A stretch of 64,000 nt of DNA from CAVQEK01 sp964596645 (GTDB taxonomy: Bacteria > Bacteroidota > Bacteroidia > Cytophagales > Cyclobacteriaceae), in NCBI GenBank assembly GCA_964596645.1, contig CAZQVB010000008.1:71905-135904 (forward strand), in the 5' to 3' direction. The position numbers and the translations under genes are program-made. The notes under the pieces are model-generated. The model did not search any database. It was given only the letters and a program-made list of their open reading frames with translations, and was not told the DNA's origin. Positions 44,071-52,048 of the stretch are shown piece after piece (the stretch's first letter is position 1; the number at the start of each line of letters is the position of its first letter).

Positions 44071-44565
44071 ATGTCAAGCAAGATGGAATCTCTTAAGGAT
44101 CTTTTCGAACATCAATTGAAAGATTTGTACAGTGCAGAGAAGCAACTAATCGATGCACTGCCCGATATGGCCGAAAAGGCTACGCATCCTGAACTAAAGA
44201 AAGCCTTCAGGGAGCATTTGGAAGAAACTAAAGAGCACAAAAAGCGCCTGGAAGAGGTTTGCAATGAATTGGGCGTAGACCCCAGTGGCGAAACCTGTAA
44301 AGCAATGCAAGGGCTCATAAAAGAAGGCAAGGATATGATGAAAGAAAAAGCATCGGACGAAGTAATGGATGCAGGGCTGATCGCTGATGCACAGCGTGTG
44401 GAACACTACGAAATAGCCGGATACGGCACCGTATGCTCGTTTGCCGAAAGCCTGGGACACAGCGATATAAAAGAAAAACTGGGCAAGACGCTGGAAGAAG
44501 AGAAAGAAGCCGATGAAAAATTGCTGAAATTATCGCAAAGCGTAAACGAAGCCGCCAACGTGTAA
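44071..44565 (+). CDS. DUF892 (YciE/YciF-type) ferritin-like protein
   Basis: The 164-residue, all-helical protein begins MESLKDLFEHQLKDLYSAEKQL, the hallmark of the DUF892 family, which forms four-helix bundles with possible di-metal sites. EHLEETKEHKKRLEEV near residue 49 and the C-terminal YGTVCSFAESLGH and EEEKEADEKL repeat the ferritin-like ligand pattern of acidic residues and histidines. Family members respond to osmotic or general stress; a role in metal handling is only inferred, supported by the Fur-box-like site. A terminator follows. Confidence 0.9.
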   Translation: MSSKMESLKDLFEHQLKDLYSAEKQLIDALPDMAEKATHPELKKAFREHLEETKEHKKRLEEVCNELGVDPSGETCKAMQGLIKEGKDMMKEKASDEVMDAGLIADAQRVEHYEIAGYGTVCSFAESLGHSDIKEKLGKTLEEEKEADEKLLKLSQSVNEAANV

Positions 44566-44595
44566 AATCTTCATTTTCAACCCACTTTCCTGAAA

Positions 44596-44625
44596 AAGCC
44601 TGAGCTGCCAAGCCCGGGCTTTTTT
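44596..44625 (+). terminator. Terminator of the DUF892 gene
   Basis: AAGCCTG (44596-44602) pairs with CGGGCTT (44615-44621), with one G-U wobble and a 12-base loop, and runs into TTTTTT. Confidence 0.75.
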
Positions 44626-44665
44626 CATGGTATCTGCTTATTTTGCCGCCGTTTCAAATTTTTCC

Positions 44666-44857
44666 ATGACAGATACAGCAGCCTTATTCTTCAATATTCT
44701 TTTTTTCGTTTGCCTTTTTGCACTATTGCTGGGCATGGTAAAGCCGTGGTATGTGCTGTGGTTTTTGGATTTTAAAAATCGCACCACAGTGCTGCGCTAT
44801 TATGGTTTTCCGCTTCTCGCACTGTTTTTAGCGCGCCTATTATTTCGTCTGCTCTAG
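44666..44857 (+). CDS. Small conserved-type membrane protein
   Basis: ATG 44666 gives 63 residues: a hydrophobic helix (about 5-28), then VKPWYVLWFLDFKNR, then a second helix to the C-terminus. I recognise the central block as conserved in small Bacteroidota proteins but know no function. An in-frame ATG at 44627 would start at the terminator and is unlikely. The stop at 44857 overlaps the convergent methyltransferase end by 18 bases. Confidence 0.65.
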   Translation: MTDTAALFFNILFFVCLFALLLGMVKPWYVLWFLDFKNRTTVLRYYGFPLLALFLARLLFRLL

Positions 44858-46045
44858 CCTGGTACACACCAATATGGCCCGGGACTGATCGACCAATGTG
44901 GTTGCATATAGAAAATAAAATCCACCTTCCTCTATTCCCAGCTTTTTTTGAAGCACGGCTGTTTTCATCGGAAAGTTGCGTGTAACCAGGTGCGCCTTAT
45001 TGGTTTCGATCACTTTTCGCACTGCCTTAGCCTCGGGTCTGGTGACTTGCAATATGCGATAAATGTGCCCGGGGAAATCTTCTTGCAGCACATGAGAAGT
45101 ATACAAATGACTGTGAGGGTGAAGCTTGGCCAGGCCATATCGCTCCGCTACTAATTTGAAAGCACCCGACTTCATCACGGCCGCATTGGGTTCGTACAGG
45201 TACTGCTGAGGCATATCAAACACCACCTTAGCCGCAGCTTCTTCGTCGGGGTGGAAGGTGAATGTTTGACGGATGCCATCGGCTTGTATGTTTACTGCTT
45301 CTACGCTTTCCAGCTGCCCCAGCCGTGCGGCATACAAGAGCAGTTCCTTGCATTCATTGCGAATGGCCAGCACCGTCACTTTTTGTACGCCATGCAGTTG
45401 GCGCAGCACATCGGTGATGTCGGCCATTGGCGAAAGCTTCATCATCACTTTCCTGGCTTTTTGCAGCGCCTGAGGCAATACGACGCGCAGATCTGGTGTG
45501 CTGTCTTCCAAACGAAATACTTTACGCTGATCGGTGGTTCGTCGTGATGGATCGATGTAGATCAGGTCGGCATCGCCCTGCCACTGTGCGAGAAAATGCT
45601 CTGCAGGCTGCGGCACCACCTGTACATGGTGCATGGCCAACATGTGGAAATTATGTCTGGCAATCGCAGCAAGGTTCTCGTTGCTCTCTACATAATACAC
45701 CTCTTGAAAATGTCGACCGAGAAAATAGGTGTCTACACCGGCGCCTCCCGTGAGATCGATGAATATTCGCCCATGCATGTGCTGCGCCTTATACTCAGCC
45801 GCCGCCTGCGATGTGCACTGCTCCACCGACAGGGGTGGGGGCATCACCAGCTGCTCATGCTCCGCCCATAGGGGCACCTTATCGCGCAGCTTTTGCCGTG
45901 ATCTGATCTGGTCTGCCGCCAGTGCCACCGGAATGCCCGCATATTTTCGTGACTGCAGCGATAAAACAAAGGGATCATCTTGAAGATGATCCCTGATAAA
46001 CTGCTGCACTTCCGGGCGCAATATGGTGGTGATGTGTTCAGTCAC
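44840..46045 (-). CDS. THUMP-like class I SAM-dependent methyltransferase
   Basis: The 401-residue protein has a Rossmann methyltransferase core: IFIDLTGGAGVDTYFLG near residue 95 (SAM-binding glycine loop), YYVESNE acidic tip of strand 2, and the catalytic-like IYIDPSRR near 165. A C-terminal THUMP-like region (about 300-400) ends with HLVTRNFPMKTAVLQ. The family is probably an RNA or protein methyltransferase of unknown target. The start is GTG 46045, overlapping the asd stop by 8 bases, so it is co-transcribed with and translationally coupled to asd. Confidence 0.82.
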   Translation of the reverse strand: MTEHITTILRPEVQQFIRDHLQDDPFVLSLQSRKYAGIPVALAADQIRSRQKLRDKVPLWAEHEQLVMPPPLSVEQCTSQAAAEYKAQHMHGRIFIDLTGGAGVDTYFLGRHFQEVYYVESNENLAAIARHNFHMLAMHHVQVVPQPAEHFLAQWQGDADLIYIDPSRRTTDQRKVFRLEDSTPDLRVVLPQALQKARKVMMKLSPMADITDVLRQLHGVQKVTVLAIRNECKELLLYAARLGQLESVEAVNIQADGIRQTFTFHPDEEAAAKVVFDMPQQYLYEPNAAVMKSGAFKLVAERYGLAKLHPHSHLYTSHVLQEDFPGHIYRILQVTRPEAKAVRKVIETNKAHLVTRNFPMKTAVLQKKLGIEEGGFYFLYATTLVDQSRAILVCTRLEQTK

Positions 46046-47042
46046 GCAGTACAGGCACCAGGTGATGCTCTACCATGTATTCTGCTATTTGCACGGCGTT
46101 GGTAGCGGCTCCCTTGCGCAGATTGTCTGCTACTATCCACATATTGAGCGTGCGTGGCTGAGACTCGTCTACCCTAAGCCGGCCAACAAAAACTTCGTCG
46201 CGGCGGTGGGCCATCAGTGGCATCGGGTAAATGTTGTTCTTCACGTCATCTTGCACCACCACGCCGGGTGAGTTTTCCAGAAGCGATTTTACGGCACCCA
46301 GGTCAAAATCCTGTTCGAATTCTACGTTCACCGACTCTGAGTGGCCGCCCATTACCGGAAGGCGTACGGCGGTGGCAGTCACCTGAATACTGTCGTCGCC
46401 CATTATTTTCTTCGTTTCATGTACCATCTTCATTTCCTCTTTGGTATAGCCGTTGTCGAGGAACACGTCGATGTGCGGCAGGGCATTCATATCGATAGGG
46501 TACGGATAGACTTTATCGGCCTCTTCGCCCTTGCGTTCGCTGAGCAATTGATCTACAGCCTTCTTGCCGGTGCCCGTTACGGATTGATAGGTGGAGACAA
46601 CAATCCGCTTCACTTTGAACTGGCGGTGCAATGGTGCAATGGCAACTACCATTTGTATGGTAGAGCAGTTGGGATTGGCAATGATACGATCGTCGATGCG
46701 CAGCGTGTCGGCATTGATCTCCGGCACGATAAGCTTGTACTTCGGGTTCATTCGCCAGGCAGATGAATTGTCGATCACTATGGTGCCTGCTTCGGCAAAT
46801 TTCGGTGCCCACTCCAGTGAGGTGCCACCGCCTGCAGAGAATATAGCAATATCGGGCCTTATGGCCACGGCCTCTTGCATGGTGATCACGGTGTATTCCT
46901 TGCCCTTGTATTCTATTTTCTTTCCGGCAGATCGTTCCGATGCTACCAGATACAGTTCGTCATATTTGAATTTGCGCTCGCTGAGCACATTGAGAATTTC
47001 ACTACCCACCAATCCGGTGGCGCCTACAACAGCTAGTTTCAT
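46038..47042 (-). CDS. asd: Aspartate-semialdehyde dehydrogenase
   Basis: Asd reduces aspartyl phosphate to aspartate semialdehyde, a branch point for lysine, threonine, methionine and diaminopimelate. The 334-residue product shows the NADP loop VGATGLVGSE at the N-terminus, SAGGGTS, the catalytic cysteine in NPNCST (Cys126), and the substrate region with GHSESVNVEF near residue 233. It is the first gene of a pair with the methyltransferase. Confidence 0.96.
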   Translation of the reverse strand: MKLAVVGATGLVGSEILNVLSERKFKYDELYLVASERSAGKKIEYKGKEYTVITMQEAVAIRPDIAIFSAGGGTSLEWAPKFAEAGTIVIDNSSAWRMNPKYKLIVPEINADTLRIDDRIIANPNCSTIQMVVAIAPLHRQFKVKRIVVSTYQSVTGTGKKAVDQLLSERKGEEADKVYPYPIDMNALPHIDVFLDNGYTKEEMKMVHETKKIMGDDSIQVTATAVRLPVMGGHSESVNVEFEQDFDLGAVKSLLENSPGVVVQDDVKNNIYPMPLMAHRRDEVFVGRLRVDESQPRTLNMWIVADNLRKGAATNAVQIAEYMVEHHLVPVLRD

Positions 47043-47127
47043 TTCGCGATTGATTTTAGTTATCCATTTTTCAGGGCTGTAAAATTATAGAATTTGTTAT
47101 TTTAATGTGGAAGTATGCCCGCCACGG

Positions 47128-49728
47128 ATGAAAATTATTCTCTTTATCTTCTTTGTCTTACCCATTTTAGCGGTTTCACCCGTTTGGGCGCAGGTTTTAG
47201 ACGATTTTTCCGACGGCAACTTTTCACATCAACCCACCTGGACGGGCGATATCAATGAATTCATCATCAATAATGAAGGCCGGCTGCAGCTCCAGGCCTC
47301 TGCCCCGGGCCAGGCATACCTGGCCACGGCTTCGGAGGTCGTGCAAAACGCAGAGTGGCAATGTCATATTCAGATGCAGTTCAATCCTTCTGCAGCCAAC
47401 TTTGCTGAGGTATGGCTGATGGCAGATCGTCACCCATTCGCGGAAGCGCGTGGCTATTTTGTGCGCATCGGTGGCAGCAGCGACGATGTGCGTCTTTACC
47501 GGCAAGATGGCGCTTCTGAGCCGGTGCTGCTGATCGACGGCCGCGATGATGTGTTGGATATTTCCGTAGTAGAATTAGACATGAGGGCCAGGCGCGACAG
47601 TAATGGCCTATGGCAGTTGGAAGTACGCATGCATGGCGAAAACATATGGGTACAAGAAGGTGAAGCCACAGATGCTGCCTATAATTTTTCCCGTCTTTTC
47701 GGTGTTCGATGTCAATTTACCAGCACACGCGCCGACAAATTTTCCTTCGATGAATTTGTGGTAACGGGCGATGTTTTCAAGGATGAGACGGCCCCTGCGG
47801 TCGACTCTGTTTATTTCATCAACGAACACAACCTTCGGATCATTTGCAGTGAACCGCTGGACAGATTGGCGGGAACAACAACAGCCAATTACCGGATAAG
47901 TCCTGGCGGGCGGCAGCCTATATCTGCCACCATATCGGCAGACACCCCCGGGCAAGTGGACTTATTTTTTGATGAGGCGTTTGTTTACGGCCAGGATTAT
48001 TCCCTGTTTATTACTGCCCTCCAGGACACATCAGGCAACATCGCTCAATCAATTTCCAATGCACTCACATACAGTCTTCCTTTCCGTCCACATTTCTTAG
48101 ACGTGGTCATCACAGAGGTGATGGCTGACCCTACTCCGCCGCGCTCCTTGCCAGAGGTGGAATATATTGAAATACTCAATACGAAAGACCGTACGGTGGT
48201 CATTGACTCCGGTCGTTTGCAAGTGGGTCGCAAATCGTCCCATGTTCCCAAAGTACTACTGGCTCCTCATACCTACACTGTGCTGTGTGCCGATGGCGAT
48301 GTGGATGAAATGCAGGATTTTGGTCAGGTGCAGGGTATTAGCAGATGGCCGGCGCTAAAGAATGCCGGCGACACCATCAGCCTTTGGCAAGGCAAAAATC
48401 TGCTTCACGCCATTGCCTATACTGACCACTGGTACCGCACATCTGCCAAAGAAGATGGGGGCTGGTCGCTCGAAATGATCGATGTGTCTGCGCCATGCCA
48501 TGACGAAGAAAACTGGATAGCCTCCGGGGCTGCAGCAGGAGGTACACCCGGTGCCGCAAATGCATCACAAGCCGAACGTACAGATGTGCAAGGCCCAACG
48601 CTGGCGGGCGCTATAGCAACTACAGACACCACATTACTCATACGTTTTTCTGAGTCTGTACATGCCTCCACCGTATTTTCACAAAATATAATCCTGAAAC
48701 CCATATTGCAGATCGCTGATGTGGATTTGGAACCGTTGCTTCGGCGGCAACTGAATGTACGCCTTTCGCAGCCGGTGGCGCCCGGGGTGGTTTACACCAT
48801 TTCCATGGAAAATGTGAGCGATTGCAATGGAAATATAATGACGACAGCAGATGGATCGGCCGATTTTGTACTACCGGGTTCGGCAGACAGCTCAGATATT
48901 GTGATCAACGAAATTCTCTTCAACCCAAGGCCCGGTGGGGTCGACTTTGTGGAGCTGTTCAATCGCTCCGACAAGCACATTGATATCAAAAACTGGATAA
49001 TTGCCAGTGAAGATGCTGACGGTATTTGGGAAACAGGATTGATTGCACGCGATCATTTTATAGTAGCGCCACAAGCATATCTTGTGCTCACGGCGGATGC
49101 CAACTTACTACAAGCCGACTATCCCTCGGCCCCGGATGAATTGGTATGGGAAATAGACGATATGCCGTCTTATCCTGATGATGGCGGCATCGTAGTGCTT
49201 GCCGATGGCACAGGAAGCATCATAGACCGCGCTGCATACAGTGCTGAGTTCCATGCCATCTTCCTGCGCGATGACGAAGGGGTATCACTGGAAAGATTGA
49301 GTCCTGCGGCGGCATCTGACAATCCTGCAAGCTGGCTATCTGCCGCTTCTGCATCGGGCTATGCCACTCCGGGCCGGCAAAACTCACAACACAGCATCTC
49401 GCAGCACCAAGAGACACTGGTACTGGTAGATCCGCCAATTTTTGCCCCACTCTCGCCGGGGCCCGACAGCTTTACCAACATTATGTTGAAAACCGCCACT
49501 CCAGGCACATGGGCCAGTATAAAGATTTTTGATGCGCAGGGTAGATTGGTGCGTGATCTGGTGAACCACGAGTCGGTGCCGATGGATGGCGCTTTTCGTT
49601 GGGAAGGTGAAGACGACGATGGTAGCAAAGTGCGGGTAGGTTACTATATCATTTTTGTAGATCTGGTAGATGCTACGGGACAGGTGCGCAGCGTTAAGAC
49701 GAAGGTGGCGGTTGCGGCCAGATTTTAA
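47128..49728 (+). CDS. Surface protein with two lamin-tail domains and a FlgD-like C-terminal domain
   Basis: ATG 47128 starts a signal peptide (MKIILFIFFVLPILAVSPVWAQ). The 866-residue protein has an N-terminal LamG-like or concanavalin-type part (about 25-220), an Ig-like segment, a first lamin-tail domain (about 320-450, starting DVVITEVMADPTPP), a second LTD (about 595-720, starting DIVINEILFNPRPGG), and a C-terminal FlgD-like Ig domain (about 785-866) ending TKVAVAARF. Such proteins are secreted in Bacteroidota and may be sorted to the surface; the classic T9SS tail motif is not clear. Lamin-tail domains bind diverse ligands, so no function is proposed. Confidence 0.8.
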   Translation: MKIILFIFFVLPILAVSPVWAQVLDDFSDGNFSHQPTWTGDINEFIINNEGRLQLQASAPGQAYLATASEVVQNAEWQCHIQMQFNPSAANFAEVWLMADRHPFAEARGYFVRIGGSSDDVRLYRQDGASEPVLLIDGRDDVLDISVVELDMRARRDSNGLWQLEVRMHGENIWVQEGEATDAAYNFSRLFGVRCQFTSTRADKFSFDEFVVTGDVFKDETAPAVDSVYFINEHNLRIICSEPLDRLAGTTTANYRISPGGRQPISATISADTPGQVDLFFDEAFVYGQDYSLFITALQDTSGNIAQSISNALTYSLPFRPHFLDVVITEVMADPTPPRSLPEVEYIEILNTKDRTVVIDSGRLQVGRKSSHVPKVLLAPHTYTVLCADGDVDEMQDFGQVQGISRWPALKNAGDTISLWQGKNLLHAIAYTDHWYRTSAKEDGGWSLEMIDVSAPCHDEENWIASGAAAGGTPGAANASQAERTDVQGPTLAGAIATTDTTLLIRFSESVHASTVFSQNIILKPILQIADVDLEPLLRRQLNVRLSQPVAPGVVYTISMENVSDCNGNIMTTADGSADFVLPGSADSSDIVINEILFNPRPGGVDFVELFNRSDKHIDIKNWIIASEDADGIWETGLIARDHFIVAPQAYLVLTADANLLQADYPSAPDELVWEIDDMPSYPDDGGIVVLADGTGSIIDRAAYSAEFHAIFLRDDEGVSLERLSPAAASDNPASWLSAASASGYATPGRQNSQHSISQHQETLVLVDPPIFAPLSPGPDSFTNIMLKTATPGTWASIKIFDAQGRLVRDLVNHESVPMDGAFRWEGEDDDGSKVRVGYYIIFVDLVDATGQVRSVKTKVAVAARF

Positions 49729-49774
49729 AACTGCACTGCCAGGTTGTTCGTAATTATAAATAAACGCCATAGCC

Positions 49775-49936
49775 ATGCAAGACGTAATCGGAAAAATAAT
49801 TGCAACATATGCGCGACAAGGCAGAAAGCTGGAAGTGTTACGGCGCTACATCAGAATAAAGTACCGCATTCATCTGGATAGTGAAGCCTTGCAAAACAGG
49901 ATAAAATCCTATGAAGATTCCTTTCTGCCTGCTTAA
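49775..49936 (+). CDS. Small hypothetical protein (53 aa)
   Basis: A complete frame from ATG 49775 to TAA 49936 encodes 53 residues (start MQDVIGKIIATYARQGRKLE). The product is basic and probably helical, with no signal peptide. It is read from the same strand as the LTD gene, 46 bases after it. It has no known domain, so coding is only moderately supported. Confidence 0.5.
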   Translation: MQDVIGKIIATYARQGRKLEVLRRYIRIKYRIHLDSEALQNRIKSYEDSFLPA

Positions 49937-50325
49937 TTGATAAAAAAGGCAGCACCTCTGACCATACGCAAATGGTCTGTCTACAGCGTACAATGCGCGA
50001 GCCCAAAGACTGCAGAAGGGCTATTGACGACTGTAGCTCAGTGAGCCCCATCATTTCCTCCGTCATATCTTATCAAAGATCGATCTCCACTGTATCTGTG
50101 CACACGTGAAATGCCGAATATTGGAATGGCGCCGTACTGTTGCCCCGCAATTATTAACAATTTCACAATATTTGCTTCATATTCATTCGTTGTGATCAAT
50201 GTGGCTCCTCACCAGGTGGGTTGATTATAGAGTTTATAATCGAGGTAATTTTTTAAGTTTTAATTTCTTGTTCTATTTTTGGGGCTTTTATGGATAGAGG
50301 CCCTTCATTTAACCAGGTATTTGAG
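49937..50325. other. Intergenic region before the DksA-like gene
   Basis: No supported gene is seen in about 390 bases. It contains a weak GACCATACGCAAATGGTC hairpin (about 49959), possibly related to the ATGGTCTGTG module of the repeat islands, and the 19-bp palindrome at 50223-50241. Confidence 0.45.
50223..50241. promoter_or_regulatory. 19-bp palindrome upstream of the DksA-like gene
   Basis: GATTATA-GAGTT-TATAATC has perfect 7-bp arms and lies about 85 bases before ATG 50326. It could be an operator or part of a transcript leader; nothing identifies the binder. Confidence 0.45.
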
Positions 50326-50709
50326 ATGACAACCGAAGAAAAACGCAGTTATTCGAGATCGGAATTGGACGAGTTTGAAGACCTGATTCAGCAAAAACTC
50401 GATAAGGCCCGCAAAGAACTGAACTACATCAAAGAAACGCTCAGCAAATCCAACGAGAGCGGTAGCGACAACAACGCATCTTACAGCAAAGTGATAGAAG
50501 ATGGCGCCGACACAGCCGAAAAGGAAAGCCTGAGCCAATTGGCTGCCCGACAGCAAAAATTCATTCACAACCTGGAGCAGGCATTGGTACGTATCAAAAA
50601 CGGCACCTACGGGGTATGTGTTGATACTGGCAAGTTGATCCCAAAAGAAAGACTTAAGGCAGTGCCGCATACCATGCACTGCATAGAGGCTAAGCTAAAC
50701 AGGAGTTGA
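50326..50709 (+). CDS. TraR/DksA-like protein with a degenerate zinc finger
   Basis: The 127-residue product (from ATG 50326; an ATG at 50290 would add 12 residues) has a long N-terminal coiled coil (about 10-85) and a C-terminal DksA-type finger region, YGVCVDTGKLIPKERLKAVPH. The finger keeps two of the four canonical cysteines: the second of the first pair is Thr, and the last is replaced in HCIEAK. It probably does not bind zinc in the classic way. DksA relatives bind the RNA polymerase secondary channel. It ends 1 base before scpB, sharing an AGGAG ribosome site at its 3' end. Confidence 0.82.
   Translation: MTTEEKRSYSRSELDEFEDLIQQKLDKARKELNYIKETLSKSNESGSDNNASYSKVIEDGADTAEKESLSQLAARQQKFIHNLEQALVRIKNGTYGVCVDTGKLIPKERLKAVPHTMHCIEAKLNRS
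50701..50705 (+). promoter_or_regulatory. Ribosome-binding site for scpB in the DksA-like 3' end
   Basis: AGGAG, five bases before TTG 50711, lies within the final codons of the DksA-like gene. It supports the non-ATG start and suggests coupled translation. Confidence 0.65.
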
Positions 50710-50710
50710 T

Positions 50711-51271
50711 TTGGATTTTCTAGGTCAACACCTGGAGGCACTTATATTCTGCTCTCAGACGCCGGTACGTGCAGAAGAATTGCAGGCCACCATGGCAGAA
50801 ATGTTTGATGCAGCCATACCACTTGCCGATGTGGAAGGGGCCATTGGCGAACTGCAGGAAAAATATTCCGCAGATCATTACGCATTCGAAATAATAAAAA
50901 CAGGCGGCGGCTATGTATTTATGACTAAGCCGGCCTATCAGAGCAGTATTGGCATATTGCTCAAGCAACAATCCAAGAAAAGGCTCTCTACCTCTGCACT
51001 CGAGACGCTTTCCATCATCGCATACAAGCAGCCGGTGACTAAATCGGACATAGAGAAAATTCGCGGCGTAAACTGCGACTACACCATACAGCGCCTTCTG
51101 GAGAAGGAATTGGTAGAAATACGCGGAAAATCTGATGCGGTAGGCCGTCCGCTCATCTATGGTACCAGCCCCAAATTCATGGAGTATTTTGGCATCAATG
51201 ATCTGAAAGATTTACCCACACCAAAAGATTTCGCTGCCGAAGAAAATGAAATCGGTGCACAAGGCGAATAA
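50711..51271 (+). CDS. scpB: SMC-Scp complex subunit ScpB
   Basis: ScpB is a winged-helix partner of ScpA in the condensin complex. The 186-residue product starts at TTG 50711 (MDFLGQHLEALIFCSQTPV), supported by AGGAG 5 bases upstream. It shows the family segments LSTSALETLSIIAYKQPVTKSDIEKIRGVNCDYTI (paraphrased; residues 96-130) and the late GRPLIYGTSPKFMEYFGI. Unlike many genomes, where scpA and scpB are adjacent, scpA is 16 kb away. Confidence 0.93.
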   Translation: MDFLGQHLEALIFCSQTPVRAEELQATMAEMFDAAIPLADVEGAIGELQEKYSADHYAFEIIKTGGGYVFMTKPAYQSSIGILLKQQSKKRLSTSALETLSIIAYKQPVTKSDIEKIRGVNCDYTIQRLLEKELVEIRGKSDAVGRPLIYGTSPKFMEYFGINDLKDLPTPKDFAAEENEIGAQGE

Positions 51272-51316
51272 CGCCGGGTAGGACTAAATCCTTAGTCAGC
51301 TCTAAGCCTATATTGG

Positions 51317-51336
51317 TAGACTGGTGGATTGGTAGA
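51317..51336 (+). repeat. Left terminal inverted repeat of island B
   Basis: TAGACTGGTGGATTGGTAGA is the exact reverse complement of 51965-51984. The two arms bracket about 630 bases of repeat modules. Confidence 0.85.
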
Positions 51337-51619
51337 TTAGTAGACTGGTGAAAAGTGAAGGGGGTGGTTGACACCGAACGAGCAATTTTATTCCACATCC
51401 TGTGGCCACTGGGCATTCCTTCATATAAGTGGGATGCACGTCAGACTGATTGAATTTTCAATCCTTCCTCCCTCTCTCAACCGGTTATGCTGAACAAGTT
51501 TGGCTATTGGCACTGGCCGCAGCGGATAATGAGCGCCGGCCAGTCAAACAGCAGGCGCGCAAATCATTTCCATGGTCTATGCCCCACAGACCATTTCGTG
51601 CGGTAAGCACAGCGCGCAT

Positions 51620-51776
51620 GCACCAACCTTTTCAGTCATCCTGAACTTGTTTCAGGATCTGTTGGCTATTGGCAAAGGCCGCAAGTAACGGACGCCGGCG
51701 GGTCAAAAAAACAAGCGTTCGCATTTCCATGGTCTGTGCCCCACAGACCATTTCGTGCGGTAGGCCCAGCGCGTAT
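51620..51776 (-). repeat. 157-bp tandem unit B1 (B2 follows to about 51484)
   Basis: Read on the minus strand from 51776, the unit starts ATACGCGCTGGGCC, and contains the ATGGTCTGTG hairpin, GCCAATAGCCAACAG and the ATCCTGAA hairpin. A second, truncated unit starts at 51619. It is homologous to the 160-bp unit of island A. Confidence 0.8.
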
Positions 51777-51964
51777 GAAAGCATTGAACAGCCACGGATT
51801 CTCTGCATCTTTAAAAGCATATTGAAAGCAATATCATTGCTAATGCTCTTCACTTGCCTGCCCTTTCATCATCCGTTTACTCTGCAGACAGATCCCGAAC
51901 AAGTTCAGGATGACTTCGACTTTGAGCTTTCAGCTATAAATTTTATCAAGCACCAGTCTACGAG

Positions 51965-51984
51965 TCTACCAATCCACCAGTCTA
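51965..51984 (-). repeat. Right terminal inverted repeat of island B
   Basis: TCTACCAATCCACCAGTCTA is the reverse complement of the left arm at 51317-51336. Further degenerate copies of the same approximately 10-base motif continue to about 52005. Confidence 0.85.
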
Positions 51985-52048
51985 CCATTCCACCAATCCA
52001 CCCAACTCAAGGCCCCAATGATCCGCACCAGCCATACTCTATTGATCT

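Larger units (their letters stand above)
51311..52005 (-). repeat. Mosaic repeat island B
   Basis: About 0.7 kb between scpB and the kinase gene, bounded by inverted repeats of the GGTAGATTGGT type, including exact 20-bp arms at 51317-51336 and 51965-51984. Read on the minus strand it repeats the order of island A: AGCTGAAAGCTCAAAG, the ATCCTGAA hairpin (51892-51911), a MKSISNDIA-type segment, two ATGGTCTGTG hairpins (51729-51751 and 51572-51594), and another ATCCTGAA hairpin (51638-51658). It lacks the GC-rich palindrome module. No protein gene is supported in it. Confidence 0.85.

Noticed and set aside
49980..50060. tRNA-like string (GTAGCTCAGT)
   Set aside because: No matching acceptor, anticodon or T arm can be folded around it.
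49851..50066. 71-codon minus-strand frame
   Set aside because: It overlaps the 53-residue gene and has no domain or start support; likely chance.
51450..51853. Frames in island B
   Set aside because: Same reasoning: they are translations of the repeat modules.
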